From Enteractinococcus fodinae (lineage in GTDB: Bacteria; Actinomycetota; Actinomycetes; Actinomycetales; Micrococcaceae), in contig NZ_JAVDYJ010000001.1 of NCBI RefSeq assembly GCF_031458395.1, positions 310,001 through 374,000 on the forward strand: a stretch of DNA of 64,000 nucleotides, read 5' to 3'. Positions 44,432-53,345 of the stretch are shown piece after piece (within the stretch, counting starts at the first letter, position 1; each line of letters begins with the position of its first letter). Made by a program: the position numbers and the translations under genes. The notes beneath the pieces are model-generated. The model was not told the DNA's origin and did no database searches. It saw only the letters and a list, made by a program, of their open reading frames with translations.

Positions 44432-45817
44432 ATGCTAACGCCTGTGTTGATGTTGCTGTTAGGTATCTTGGTCATCCTGGCGATCATCGCGGCAAACGGG
44501 TACTTCGTGGCCCAAGAGTTTGCGTACATGTCGGTGGACCGTGCGCAGCTTGCAGCCGAGGCAGAAGAGGGTGACGAAGCCGCAGCCCAAGCACTGAAGG
44601 TGACTCGGCGTACCTCGTTCATGCTCTCTGGCGCGCAGCTTGGTATCACCGTGACTGGCCTCATGGTCGGTTATGTCGCAGAGCCTTTGGTCGGGCAGAG
44701 TCTCGGCGCGCTGCTGGGCGGAGTTGGCGTGCCAGCGGGCGTGAGCGTCACGATCGGTACGGTCTTAGCGCTGGCAGTGTCGACGATCGTCCAAATGGTG
44801 TTTGGTGAGCTGTATCCCAAGAACTTAGCGATCGCCAACCCCGGGCCGCTATCCAGAGCGCTAGCCAAATCGACCAATATTTATCTGGGGATTTTCGGCT
44901 GGTTGATTAGTTTCTTCGATTGGTCTGCCAATCGCCTGTTGCGTCTCGTCGGGATCAAGCCGGTGGAAGACCCCGACAGTTCCGCCACCGCCGCAGACTT
45001 GAAACGCATCGTGGCAGATTCCCGCCATTCTGGCCACTTGGGTGACGACCTATCCATCATGATCGACAGGATCTTGGATTACCCGCACCGGGATGTCGAA
45101 CACGCCATGATCCCCCTTACCAACACTGACAGCATTAGCCCCGAAGCCACCATCGGTGAGGTGCGTGAACTCATGGCATCAGCACACACTCGGTACCCGG
45201 TGCTGGATAGTGACAACGTACCCCTCGGAGTGGTGCACCTGCTGGACGTGCTGGCGGCTGCAGATCGGCCCGAAGCGCCAGTAACTGCCATCATGCGCGA
45301 GCCGGTCACCGTCCCACCCGTAATGATGTTGCCTCAAGCCCAGCAGCGCATGACGAACGCGAGTTCAAAGATTGCCTGCGTGGTCGATGAATATGGCGGC
45401 CTGGTGGGCATCTTGACGCTTGAGGACTTGGCCGAGGAAGTCACCGGCGACGTGGTCGATGAACACGACCCAGACTTTGTCGAGCCAATCGAAACGCAAG
45501 GCTCAAATGCCTGGCGTATTAGTGGGACCACACCCGTCGATGAGGTAGAGCGCCAAATCAAACACGCGTTGCCGCGGGGAGAATACGAAACGCTTTCCGG
45601 GATGTTGATCGATCACTTACAGGACTTGCCGAAACTGGGTGAAGTCATTCGGATCGAGCTGCCCCAGCTGCCTTCCGATCTCGTCGGGGATGAACCGGTC
45701 AGTCGCTGTCTTCAAGCCAAGGTCGTCGAACTCGAAAAGCGTGTCCCGTCGATGGTGGAGGTTGACATCGAAGTTACGGTCGGTTCGAGCGATCCGAAAG
45801 AGGAGGCGGCACAATGA
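44432..45817 (+). CDS. CNNM/CorC-type membrane protein with CBS pair (hemolysin family)
   Basis: Protein of 461 residues from ATG 44432 (GGTGGTGAG upstream). The N-terminal DUF21/CNNM transmembrane domain (to about 195; NGYFVAQEFAYMSVDRAQL, SGAQLGITVTGLMVGY) is followed by two CBS repeats (about 225-345; DEYGGLVGILTLEDL) and a C-terminal CorC/HlyC domain (about 365-450). CNNM proteins export magnesium or cobalt and sense ATP-Mg through the CBS pair. The next gene, a shorter CNNM protein, overlaps by four bases, so a heteromer is likely. The hemolysin name is historical. Confidence 0.87.
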   Translation: MLTPVLMLLLGILVILAIIAANGYFVAQEFAYMSVDRAQLAAEAEEGDEAAAQALKVTRRTSFMLSGAQLGITVTGLMVGYVAEPLVGQSLGALLGGVGVPAGVSVTIGTVLALAVSTIVQMVFGELYPKNLAIANPGPLSRALAKSTNIYLGIFGWLISFFDWSANRLLRLVGIKPVEDPDSSATAADLKRIVADSRHSGHLGDDLSIMIDRILDYPHRDVEHAMIPLTNTDSISPEATIGEVRELMASAHTRYPVLDSDNVPLGVVHLLDVLAAADRPEAPVTAIMREPVTVPPVMMLPQAQQRMTNASSKIACVVDEYGGLVGILTLEDLAEEVTGDVVDEHDPDFVEPIETQGSNAWRISGTTPVDEVERQIKHALPRGEYETLSGMLIDHLQDLPKLGEVIRIELPQLPSDLVGDEPVSRCLQAKVVELEKRVPSMVEVDIEVTVGSSDPKEEAAQ

Positions 45818-46833
45818 CGAATCCCTGGATTGTCTTACTGGTCACGATTGGCATCATCGTGCTCAGCGCGCTGTTTGTCATCATGGAGTTCTCCCTCATG
45901 GGCGCTCGCCGACACCGGCTCGAGCAGGAGGCCCAAACCAGTCGAGGCGCTCGGGCCGCTCTGCGCGGTATGGATGAGCTGACCATCATGCTCGCCGGAG
46001 CGCAGCTAGGTATCACCGCGTGCACCTTCGCTTTGGGTGCGATTACCAAACCTGCCGTCGATAGCTGGCTGTCCGTCCTGTTCGAAAATACCGGCATGCC
46101 AGCATGGCTGTCGGGCACTGGCTCATTCATTCTCTCGTTGTTTATCGTGACCTTCCTGCACTTGGTTGTTGGCGAGATGGCACCGAAGTCCTGGGCCATC
46201 GCGCACCCAGAGACTGCCGCAAAGGCCACCAGCCTTCCTGCTCGCGGCTACATATGGATCCTGTCTCCGCTGCTGCGCTGGATTAACCAGATTGCCAACC
46301 GGCTCGTCGCAGCTTCGGGGGTGGAACCGGTGGACCGTGCTGCGGTTGGCGGCCGAGACGCCGCCACCGTTCGCCGCTTAGTCGAACACTCCGCTGACGT
46401 CGGAACGTTGGAAGAAACCATTGGCACGCCCGTCACGGGAGCGCTTGAGCTCCAGACCCTGCAGATCGAAGAGCTCATTCCCGCTGGTACCGAACCCACC
46501 GGGGTAGCTGCTTCAGACACGGTAGCCGATTTGCAGCGGGCAGCCATGGAGTCTGGCCATTTACGCATTCTGGTGCGAGGTGAAGATAGTAACCCGGGCG
46601 TGGTGCACGTTCGCGACACGTTGTTAGAACCCGCAGACCGGACCGTGGGCGATCTAGCGCGTCCAGCATTAGCAATTCCTGCGGGTACACCGGTCCACGA
46701 AGCACTAGCTACCATGCGACAGCGGGGCGAACAACTTGCCGTGGTGATGGATGGTTCGAAGTTCATTGGCATGCTGACCTTCAGCGACGCTGTGAAGCGA
46801 CTGTTGCCGCGTGAACAGCCAGCCACCGACTAA
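45814..46833 (+). CDS. CNNM-domain membrane protein lacking the CorC domain
   Basis: Protein of 339 residues with the CNNM membrane domain (about 1-190; MEFSLMGARRHRLEQEA, AGAQLGITACTFALG, VVGEMAPKSWAIAHP) and a short CBS-containing part (to about 335), but no C-terminal CorC/HlyC domain. It overlaps the preceding full-length CNNM gene (ATGA). In actinobacteria such pairs are common and probably form one ion transporter or a transporter and a partner. Confidence 0.85.
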   Translation: MTNPWIVLLVTIGIIVLSALFVIMEFSLMGARRHRLEQEAQTSRGARAALRGMDELTIMLAGAQLGITACTFALGAITKPAVDSWLSVLFENTGMPAWLSGTGSFILSLFIVTFLHLVVGEMAPKSWAIAHPETAAKATSLPARGYIWILSPLLRWINQIANRLVAASGVEPVDRAAVGGRDAATVRRLVEHSADVGTLEETIGTPVTGALELQTLQIEELIPAGTEPTGVAASDTVADLQRAAMESGHLRILVRGEDSNPGVVHVRDTLLEPADRTVGDLARPALAIPAGTPVHEALATMRQRGEQLAVVMDGSKFIGMLTFSDAVKRLLPREQPATD

Positions 46834-46864
46834 AGGCGACATAATCAGAATGTATTGAGTAGTC

Positions 46865-47353
46865 ATGCAAAAACGCGCGGTTCGAATCGGGAGGGGATTC
46901 CTCTGGGCCGCCATGGTGCTGGGGCTAGTCCATGCGGGGTGGAGTTTCTACTGGGCCTTCGGCGGTTCCTGGCTTCTAGATACTGTTGGCCAGTGGGCTG
47001 TGGTGAGCCAACTTCACCAGCCGTTTCAAACCTTGGTTGTGCTGCTGAGTATCGGCTTGATCAAAAGCGCAGCAGCAGTCATTCCGGTGCTGGTCGAATA
47101 CGGCAAGCTCGGTGGTCGCCGACTCTGGCGCCTCATCAGTTGGGTTGGTGGTCTCGGTCTGGTGATCTACGGCGGTCTCTACGCGATCACTGCCATGACG
47201 ATGCTGGCCGGATGGGTGGCTCCAACTGCTGCGTACGACAGGTCAGTCATCCTGGGCCACGCCCTGCTGTGGGACCCGCTGTTCTTCTTTTGGGGGCTGT
47301 GCTTGGTGCTCTCGCTGATCTTGACGCGACGCAGCGAACCTCGTACAGGCTAA
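46865..47353 (+). CDS. DUF3995-type small membrane protein
   Basis: Protein of 162 residues with four hydrophobic segments. HAGWSFYWAFGGSWLLDTVG near the N-terminus is the recognisable DUF3995 mark. Nothing is known of its role. The stop overlaps the convergent epimerase-like gene by four bases. It lies 31 bases after the CNNM pair and may share its transcript. Confidence 0.75.
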   Translation: MQKRAVRIGRGFLWAAMVLGLVHAGWSFYWAFGGSWLLDTVGQWAVVSQLHQPFQTLVVLLSIGLIKSAAAVIPVLVEYGKLGGRRLWRLISWVGGLGLVIYGGLYAITAMTMLAGWVAPTAAYDRSVILGHALLWDPLFFFWGLCLVLSLILTRRSEPRTG

Positions 47354-48303
47354 GCGTTGCCGTGGGCTGACTGATACACAAGCCTCTCCCAGCTGGTTGG
47401 CTCTATTCCCAACGTTTGAGTCGTGGTCGAGGAATCGATGATCCACGGACCGGTGAACTGATACGACACCGCCATAAGTTCGCGCATCATGGGGTTGACC
47501 CGGCTGATAACTCTCATCAGCCCGTGCGGCATGGTTGATACTTTGGCGGGTGGGGCCTGCAGTGCCTCCGCGCTTGCAGCGGCCAATTCACGTTGCGTCA
47601 CCGGGGGACTGGTTGGCACAAACCATACCCGCCCATGGGTATCCGGTCGTTGGGCCACCGTCGCTAACGTCTTGGCAGCGTCATTGATCGCTGTCCACGA
47701 ATGTGGTTGATCTGCGCTTCCCAGTACCCAGGCCCGTCGTCCCTTCCGTAGTGCGGGCATGTTTCGAGTTGCATGCCCGTTGGCGCCCACGTCGGGTCCG
47801 ATGAAATCGGAAGCTCGCACCACTACGGCCCGTAATCGGCCGTCCGCGTGAGCCTGCAACGTCTCACGGTCCATCTGACCTCGTAGCGTGCCTTTGAGAT
47901 CCTGTGGATTCTCTGGGGTATTTGGCGTGATCGCTTCGTGGCGTTCGAGCGGACCGTACATGTAGAGATTCGACATTGTAACGAGGACCGCATCCGTTGC
48001 TTGAGCGGCCTGCATTAGTGCCTGATGAATTGGCGGCCATTGGCTTGCCCAGTCGGTGTAAGAGGCCGGATTCATGCAGTTATAGACGGCTTTTGCGTCT
48101 TCTATCAGGTCGGTCAGTGCGCTCGCGTCAGTGGCATCGACTTGGGCTCGTTCCACGCCTTCTATTGCGGGACCAATCCCTGAGCGGCTTGCCAAGATCA
48201 CACGTGCCCCTTGTCGCTGGAGATAGGTAGCGGTGGCTCTGCCGGCGGGCCCTGCACCCAGCACAACGCGTAGCGGACCAGTGGATGGAGGAAGGTTTGT
48301 CAT
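47350..48303 (-). CDS. NAD(P)-dependent epimerase/dehydratase-family protein
   Basis: Protein of 317 residues with an N-terminal Rossmann fold (VVLGAGPAGRATATYLQRQGARV; GxGxxG near 16-21) and the extended-SDR layout. The catalytic Tyr-x-x-x-Lys is not obvious (SNLYMYGPLE holds only the Tyr), so it may bind the cofactor without classic SDR chemistry. It is divergent from a TetR regulator with two operator-like repeats in the gap, so it is probably the regulated target. Substrate unknown. Confidence 0.78.
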   Translation of the reverse strand: MTNLPPSTGPLRVVLGAGPAGRATATYLQRQGARVILASRSGIGPAIEGVERAQVDATDASALTDLIEDAKAVYNCMNPASYTDWASQWPPIHQALMQAAQATDAVLVTMSNLYMYGPLERHEAITPNTPENPQDLKGTLRGQMDRETLQAHADGRLRAVVVRASDFIGPDVGANGHATRNMPALRKGRRAWVLGSADQPHSWTAINDAAKTLATVAQRPDTHGRVWFVPTSPPVTQRELAAASAEALQAPPAKVSTMPHGLMRVISRVNPMMRELMAVSYQFTGPWIIDSSTTTQTLGIEPTSWERLVYQSAHGNA

Positions 48304-48326
48304 GGCTACTCCTCAGAAGCTCATAG

Positions 48327-48390
48327 CGAGAGCGGTGCTCTCGAAAATAAGTATGGCAGGTGATCGAAGTGGAAATCAAGAGCGGTGCTC
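48327..48390. promoter_or_regulatory. two TetR-type operator copies
   Basis: GAGCGGTGCTC occurs at 48330-48340 and again at 48380-48390, 50 bases apart in the 126-bp divergent gap. The first is embedded in the larger dyad CGAGAGC-GGT-GCTCTCG (48327-48343). Repeated dyads beside a tetR-like gene are good candidates for its binding sites. Confidence 0.65.
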
Positions 48391-48429
48391 ACAATTGTGA
48401 TCGGTGATCTCTTATTGCAGAATGGAAGC

Positions 48430-49152
48430 ATGGACAACTTACAGGCCACAGCACCCCGCACTGCTCGGGAACTGGCGCATGCGGAAATGCAGGAGCGGAT
48501 CCTGACGGCTGCTCGTGAGCAACTCAAGAGTGTTGGGCCCGCGCAGTTATCCCTGCGTGCTATCGCTCGAGAACTTGGTGTGGTCTCGTCTGCCATCTAC
48601 CGGTATGTCGCTAGCCGGGATGAACTCATCACCCGGCTGATTCTGCAAAGTTTTCATGATGTGGCCGATGCTGTCGGTGCGGCATGTCAGCGTGCCGATC
48701 CTGCTCCTGAAGTCCAGTTGCAGACTTGGTCTCAAGCGCTGCGAGACTGGGCGCTGCAGCACCCTTATGACTGGGCCCTGATCTATGGAGTGCCCATCCC
48801 GGGGTATGCGGCACCCGAGGAAACGATCGAACCGGCTCGTCGAGTCAATGAATCGGTGTTGCAGCTGTATCCGCAACTGCGTCCAAACGTAGCGCCTGGT
48901 CCGGTGCTCGATGCATCGGAGCAAGTCTTGGAGCCGCTGCGCTCAGCGTTAGCTGAACAGGGTGAAGGGGTTCATGGCGCTGCAACTGCGCTGATGCTCG
49001 CCTGGTCTAGCATCCACGGTTTCATCACCCTGGAACTTGGCGGGCACTTTGAAGGCTCTGCCGAAGACACGGAACCGGTGTTCGCGGCGTTAGTCGCACA
49101 GTTGGCCAGCCAGCTTCTGTCGAGCGAGTCTAACGGTGGCAGTACTCGCTGA
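48430..49152 (+). CDS. TetR-family transcriptional regulator
   Basis: Protein of 240 residues from ATG 48430 (GGAAG just upstream; a GTG/ATG-type start further upstream would add 15 residues). The N-terminal helix-turn-helix is visible (LSLRAIARELGVVSSAIYRYVASRDEL, about residues 38-65), and the long ligand domain resembles the TetR_C_13-type with WSSIHGFITLELGGHF. It is divergent from the epimerase-like gene and probably represses it and itself. Confidence 0.87.
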   Translation: MDNLQATAPRTARELAHAEMQERILTAAREQLKSVGPAQLSLRAIARELGVVSSAIYRYVASRDELITRLILQSFHDVADAVGAACQRADPAPEVQLQTWSQALRDWALQHPYDWALIYGVPIPGYAAPEETIEPARRVNESVLQLYPQLRPNVAPGPVLDASEQVLEPLRSALAEQGEGVHGAATALMLAWSSIHGFITLELGGHFEGSAEDTEPVFAALVAQLASQLLSSESNGGSTR

Positions 49153-49267
49153 TTTGCAGAACTCGCAGGGGAGTGGGGCAGAGCGGATAGAGTGTTGCAG
49201 AGATCAGCCGACAGATACGTTCGTATGCATGCCACACTGACAAGGATCAACGTGGAGGAGGAGTTCG

Positions 49268-50056
49268 ATGACATCGACACCACTCACCTGGGTAGAACAA
49301 GACACCACCTTGGGTGTGGCAGAAGATCTGACCTACTCCACCACGCTGCTACGAGCGGTCCAACACGGGGACATAACGGGGCCACTCGTCCGGCTATACC
49401 GCCCGGAGCCCACCGTATCGTTCGGACAACAGGATACTCGTATGCCCGGTTACGAAGCCGCGCAGGACCAGAGTCGAGCCCATGGCTTTACACCAATCGT
49501 GCGAAAAGTCGGCGGTCGTGCAGCCGCCTACCATCACGGCTCGTTGATCATCGACCATATTCAACCTGAAGCCGATGCGATGTTCGGGTTCCGCAAGCGG
49601 TTCGAGTACTTTGGCGAGTTGTTCACGAGCGTGCTTCATGGCCTGGGCGTGAATGCCGCGGTCGGGGAGATTCCCGATGAATATTGTGCTGGGGAATACT
49701 CCGTGCATGCCGTGCTCAGTTCCAGCCACCGAATCAAGCTCGCCGGTACCGCACAGCGCGTGGTTAAAGGCGCTTGGTTATTTTCCACCAGCCTCGTGGT
49801 GGAAAATGCGGAGCCGGTTCGTGCCGTGCTCACAGATGTGTATCAGGCCATTCAACTGCCCTTAGATCCCGCCACGGTTGGTGCCGTCGATGATGCGGTC
49901 CCGGGTGTGACCGTCGCGGACCTCATTGATGAACTGCAGCTGGCTTATGAGCAGCGAATCCGCAGCGAAAAACCTCGCGGTGAAGCTTCCTCACACATCG
50001 TCGAGATGTCGTGGTCAGATTTGCAGGAGCGGGTCCCGCCGACCGTCGACCCATAA
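49268..50056 (+). CDS. biotin/lipoate protein ligase-like protein
   Basis: Protein of 262 residues of the BPL/LplA/LipB fold. Marks are RPEPTVSFGQQD, the cofactor loop RKVGGRAAAYHHG (about 79-91), and the catalytic-Lys segment IKLAGTAQRVVKGAWLFSTSLVV near 158. Such enzymes attach lipoate or octanoate to carrier proteins, or move it between them. GGAGGAG before the ATG supports the start. Isolated gene; an LplA-like or LipM-like role is possible. Confidence 0.82.
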   Translation: MTSTPLTWVEQDTTLGVAEDLTYSTTLLRAVQHGDITGPLVRLYRPEPTVSFGQQDTRMPGYEAAQDQSRAHGFTPIVRKVGGRAAAYHHGSLIIDHIQPEADAMFGFRKRFEYFGELFTSVLHGLGVNAAVGEIPDEYCAGEYSVHAVLSSSHRIKLAGTAQRVVKGAWLFSTSLVVENAEPVRAVLTDVYQAIQLPLDPATVGAVDDAVPGVTVADLIDELQLAYEQRIRSEKPRGEASSHIVEMSWSDLQERVPPTVDP

Positions 50057-50241
50057 TTTCACCTATAGGGCGTTCGTCACACGAGTGTAGATCGCCGCTG
50101 TCGGTGGAGCTGTCCCAAAGTATTTCAATATTGCAATAACCCTCATGTTTTGCAACGAATTTGAGCGCTACTGGGCCCTGTTGCCGCGCCAGTGCACCTC
50201 GACTCGCATGATCAAGTTCACATCGCGCTGGTTTGCGACCG

Positions 50242-50757
50242 ATGACTTTCCGTGTCAAGCTATCGGTCATGCAAACACTTTTGAACCCTGCAAAGAAATA
50301 TCCAATCCTCGACGACATCGTCCTGCTGCTGGCCCGTATCGCACTGGGTGTCATCCTCATTGCCCACGGCTGGCAGAAATTCAATGAATGGACGCTAGCT
50401 GGTACGTCCGCAGCATTCGTAGACATGGGCATCCCCGCTCCGAGGGTGACTTCCGCTATCGCAGCCTCAGCCGAACTCGTCGGGGGAGTACTCGTCCTCA
50501 TCGGCCTGCTGACTCCGGTCGTGGCAATCTTGAATGTCTTGGTCCAGCTGGCGGCCTTTGCTCTGGTCCACGTTCAAGCTGGACTATTCATCGAAAACGG
50601 CGGCTATGAGCTTGTGCTTGCTCTGGCTGCTGGCCTGCTGCTCCTTGCCGTCCGTGGCGCTGGCAAATTCAGCATCGACGCATTGCTCCCAGGCTCCCCG
50701 TACCGCAACAACGCGACTGACCGGGTCGCTGAGGAAGAGCTCGTCTCCGCACGCTAA
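50242..50757 (+). CDS. DoxX-family membrane protein
   Basis: Protein of about 171 residues with four membrane helices. LARIALGVILIAHGWQKF in helix 1 and PAPRVTSAIAASAELVGGVLVLIGL in helix 2 are typical of DoxX, a family of small quinone-linked or oxidative-stress membrane proteins. The start is uncertain: ATG 50242, ATG 50269 and TTG 50233 are all possible and none has a good ribosome site. Confidence 0.83.
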   Translation: MTFRVKLSVMQTLLNPAKKYPILDDIVLLLARIALGVILIAHGWQKFNEWTLAGTSAAFVDMGIPAPRVTSAIAASAELVGGVLVLIGLLTPVVAILNVLVQLAAFALVHVQAGLFIENGGYELVLALAAGLLLLAVRGAGKFSIDALLPGSPYRNNATDRVAEEELVSAR

Positions 50758-50782
50758 CCGACAAGCATAACTTCAAGAACAC

Positions 50783-50834
50783 ACGGCCGTGATGGCAGCG
50801 GACCCAACAGGGGCTGCGCCATCACGGCCGTTTT
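50783..50834. terminator. terminator between DoxX and response regulator
   Basis: A 14-bp perfect inverted repeat (50783-50796 with 50818-50831) followed by TTTT on the plus strand. It ends the DoxX transcript and lies just beyond the stop of the convergent response regulator. Confidence 0.85.
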
Positions 50835-50849
50835 GTGCCTTGGACACTC

Positions 50850-51452
50850 TTAGATCCAGCCCTGTTCCCAAGCGTACTGGGAAGCTTCAGTGCGAGTGCT
50901 CACGCCGAGTTTCTGCATGGCCGTAGATAAATAATTCCGGACGGTACCCTGGGCGAGGTTGAGTTGGTCTGCTATTTGGGCGACCGTGGGCGCATCTCGT
51001 CCGGCACGGAGAACATCCAGCTCCCTGTCGGTCAGCGGGCATTGAGCCGCAGTCAGCGCGGTGGCGGCAATATCTGGGTCAACATACCGTCGTCCCGCCA
51101 TGACTTCCCGAATCACATCGGCCAATCGCTCGACCGGCGTGGATTTCGGTACGAACCCTGCGACTTTTTCAGCCAGCGCTCTGCGTAGGACACCGGGCCG
51201 AGCATGACGCGTGCAAATAATGACTTTTGTCGCGACGGTTCGTGCGATTTCCTGGGCCGCTTCGACACCATCGAGTTCGGGCATCTCTAGATCCAAAATG
51301 CACACATCGGGTTGCAGTTCTTGAGCCGCACGAACGGCTGCGCGCCCGTCAGCTACACCCGGCAAGATCTCGATGTCTTCTTCCATGCCCAACAATGTTT
51401 CCATGGCAGTGCGGATCATGGTCTCGTCGTCGGCTATGAGTACGCGAATCAT
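50850..51452 (-). CDS. NarL/DesR-type response regulator
   Basis: Protein of 200 residues. The receiver domain has the phospho-acceptor Asp54 (CILDLEMP), acidic ADDE at 7-10 and Lys in VPKS. The C-terminal LuxR-type helix-turn-helix (about 140-195) has LTDRELDVLRAG and LNLAQGTVRNYLSTAMQKLG. It is partner of the histidine kinase encoded immediately upstream (ATGA overlap). The layout matches the DesKR family that senses membrane or envelope state; the target is unknown but may include the divergent exporter gene. Confidence 0.88.
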   Translation of the reverse strand: MIRVLIADDETMIRTAMETLLGMEEDIEILPGVADGRAAVRAAQELQPDVCILDLEMPELDGVEAAQEIARTVATKVIICTRHARPGVLRRALAEKVAGFVPKSTPVERLADVIREVMAGRRYVDPDIAATALTAAQCPLTDRELDVLRAGRDAPTVAQIADQLNLAQGTVRNYLSTAMQKLGVSTRTEASQYAWEQGWI

Positions 51453-52705
51453 GTGGCCTCCCGAGTGGGGCTAGGTAACACGGCTTGTAGCGCAAATGTA
51501 TTAGCCTCTTGCCGCGTATGAATGCTGCCTCCCGCGGCGCGAAACCGGGCCCGTAGCCCGTCTAAGCCAGTGCCGGGATGTCTCGTCGCGCTGGGAGTGA
51601 CACCATCATTATGAATATCTAAATGCAGTGCCTGCTGGGTGCTGTAGAGCTGAATGCGGACCTCGGTGGCATCAGCATGCCGCAAGATGTTCGTGGTCGC
51701 TTCGCGTACTGCCAGACCGAGGAGTCTACTAACCTCGGTGCTCGCGGCAGCATCCATCTTGGCTTCGGTCGTAACCTCGGTGGGGATGTCAGCTGCCTCT
51801 AACACGTCCTTGGCATTTTTCAATTCTTCAGTCAGCGACACCACGCGCAAATCTCGCACAAGCTGGCGCGTTTCAGTCTGTGCTTCTTCGGCGAGTGACC
51901 TGACCTCGGCGATCGCTTCTTGTGCAGCCGCTCGGTGGTCTTCGCTGGGTGCGGCCAGTAACCGTTCAGCCAGCTCGGCCTTCAGTGCGATGACCTGCAG
52001 ATGATGGCCCTGGATGTCGTGCAGGTCCGAAGCGAAGCGGAGCCGCTCACGGGCGACGGCCAATTGACTGCTCATCGTGCGTGCCTCGTCCAGGCGGGTG
52101 ATCAAATGCCATAACCAGCCGGAGACCAGAAAAGTGGATGGGACGAAGAGAATGTACATTATCAAGCCGAACAGCAATCCACGGTCGAAAAAGCTTGGGG
52201 CACCGGGGTTCACTAACCCGTGGAGGGCAATGAGGACTAGACCTGCTGCGGTCACACTCCAACGGTGTGACCGGGGAATAAGCGCCAACAGAATGCTCAA
52301 GGTGATCCACAGGGGGATAGCACCATAGAATACCGCGCCAGGGATAACTAACGTGACAACCCAGCTCAGTGCGGGCAACGCCAGGACGCCGAGGGTGACC
52401 GAGCGACGCGGCCAGCCCGCCCCGTAGCCCGTTCGCATGAGCCAAGAGGCATACACGCTGCCCACGCTGCTGCCTATGAACAGCACAAGTACTACAACGA
52501 CTTGCCAGGTATTGCCTTCAAGTCGATTGATGAGCGAAGAGACAACGAGGGCGGCAACCACGAGCAAGAAGACCGATATGCCGGCAATACTCAAAAACGT
52601 GTACCACCAGGTCAGCGTAATATCCCGGCTTGAGGTATCCGCTCGGTCGGATGCGGCCGGGCTCACTGGCACTTGGCCGCTGGGGCGCAGCTTTGATGAG
52701 GTCAC
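51449..52705 (-). CDS. DesK-type sensor histidine kinase
   Basis: Sensor kinase of about 418 residues if started at GTG 52705; the frame stays open to GTG 52759. Neither start has a ribosome site. Six hydrophobic segments fill residues 30-205. The HisKA_3 phosphorylation site is near residue 229 (SDLHDIQGHHLQV), and the ATP-binding part ends with GTGLDGLRARFRAAGG. The four-base overlap with the response-regulator gene ensures paired synthesis. Signal unknown; the many membrane segments and lack of a sensing loop fit a DesK-like membrane-fluidity or envelope sensor. Confidence 0.85.
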   Translation of the reverse strand: MTSSKLRPSGQVPVSPAASDRADTSSRDITLTWWYTFLSIAGISVFLLVVAALVVSSLINRLEGNTWQVVVVLVLFIGSSVGSVYASWLMRTGYGAGWPRRSVTLGVLALPALSWVVTLVIPGAVFYGAIPLWITLSILLALIPRSHRWSVTAAGLVLIALHGLVNPGAPSFFDRGLLFGLIMYILFVPSTFLVSGWLWHLITRLDEARTMSSQLAVARERLRFASDLHDIQGHHLQVIALKAELAERLLAAPSEDHRAAAQEAIAEVRSLAEEAQTETRQLVRDLRVVSLTEELKNAKDVLEAADIPTEVTTEAKMDAAASTEVSRLLGLAVREATTNILRHADATEVRIQLYSTQQALHLDIHNDGVTPSATRHPGTGLDGLRARFRAAGGSIHTRQEANTFALQAVLPSPTREAT

Positions 52706-52721
52706 ACCATTTAGTTTAGGA

Positions 52722-52739
52722 CCATGACAACTGTCATGG
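52722..52739. promoter_or_regulatory. 18-bp dyad in divergent gap
   Basis: CCATGACA-AC-TGTCATGG is a perfect 8-bp-arm inverted repeat located 17 bases upstream of the kinase GTG and ahead of the divergent exporter gene. A binding site for the response regulator is a plausible reading. Confidence 0.5.
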
Positions 52740-52818
52740 ATTTCACTGAAAAGTGTCACGGGAAGTCATGACGAGATGCCACTACCTAGAAAAGGGGAGA
52801 CCCGGAAAACTAGAGGAT

Positions 52819-53325
52819 ATGAACAATTTCATTGAATCACTCCAAAACTTTGTCCTCGGTTTGCCAGAAGCCATCCAGTTCCTGGGAGTCGCGCTCGCGG
52901 CCATGGTGCCGTTTGTCGAAAACTATGGTGCGGTGGTGATCGGTTCGGTCGCGGGCATCCCCATCTGGGCCGTGGTGATCATGGCGATCGTCGGCAACCT
53001 AGCGATCATCGCGCTACTGACGCTGTTGTCGGGCCGCACCCGAGACGCAGTGCTGGCACGCCGTGGCGGTGCAGCGCCCACCCCGCAACCGGAGGCTTTG
53101 ACTACCAGACAACAGCGAGTCCGTAGGCTGTTCGACCGCTACGGTATTCCTGGCGTCACTATTTTTGGCATGCTATTCGTTCCCAGCCACCTGATTGCTG
53201 TCACGCTCGTCGGGTTCGGCTGCTCTCGGGCCGGTGTGCTGGTCTGGCAGGGCATCGGCATCACCGGATATGCCGTGGTCTCTGGGGCTTTGATGTTAGG
53301 CCTGTTCAGCCTCAGCGGACTCTAA
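52819..53325 (+). CDS. small multidrug export protein family
   Basis: Protein of 168 residues from ATG 52819, which has AGAGGAT in front. Hydrophobic helices and the VPFVENYGAVVIGSVAGIP motif fit the small-multidrug-export protein family. An internal basic loop (LTTRQQRVRRLFDRYG) precedes the last two helices. The family name is by similarity; transport has rarely been shown. It is divergent from the two-component system and may be its target. Confidence 0.77.
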   Translation: MNNFIESLQNFVLGLPEAIQFLGVALAAMVPFVENYGAVVIGSVAGIPIWAVVIMAIVGNLAIIALLTLLSGRTRDAVLARRGGAAPTPQPEALTTRQQRVRRLFDRYGIPGVTIFGMLFVPSHLIAVTLVGFGCSRAGVLVWQGIGITGYAVVSGALMLGLFSLSGL

Positions 53326-53345
53326 CGTCTACCCTGGCCGCCGCC

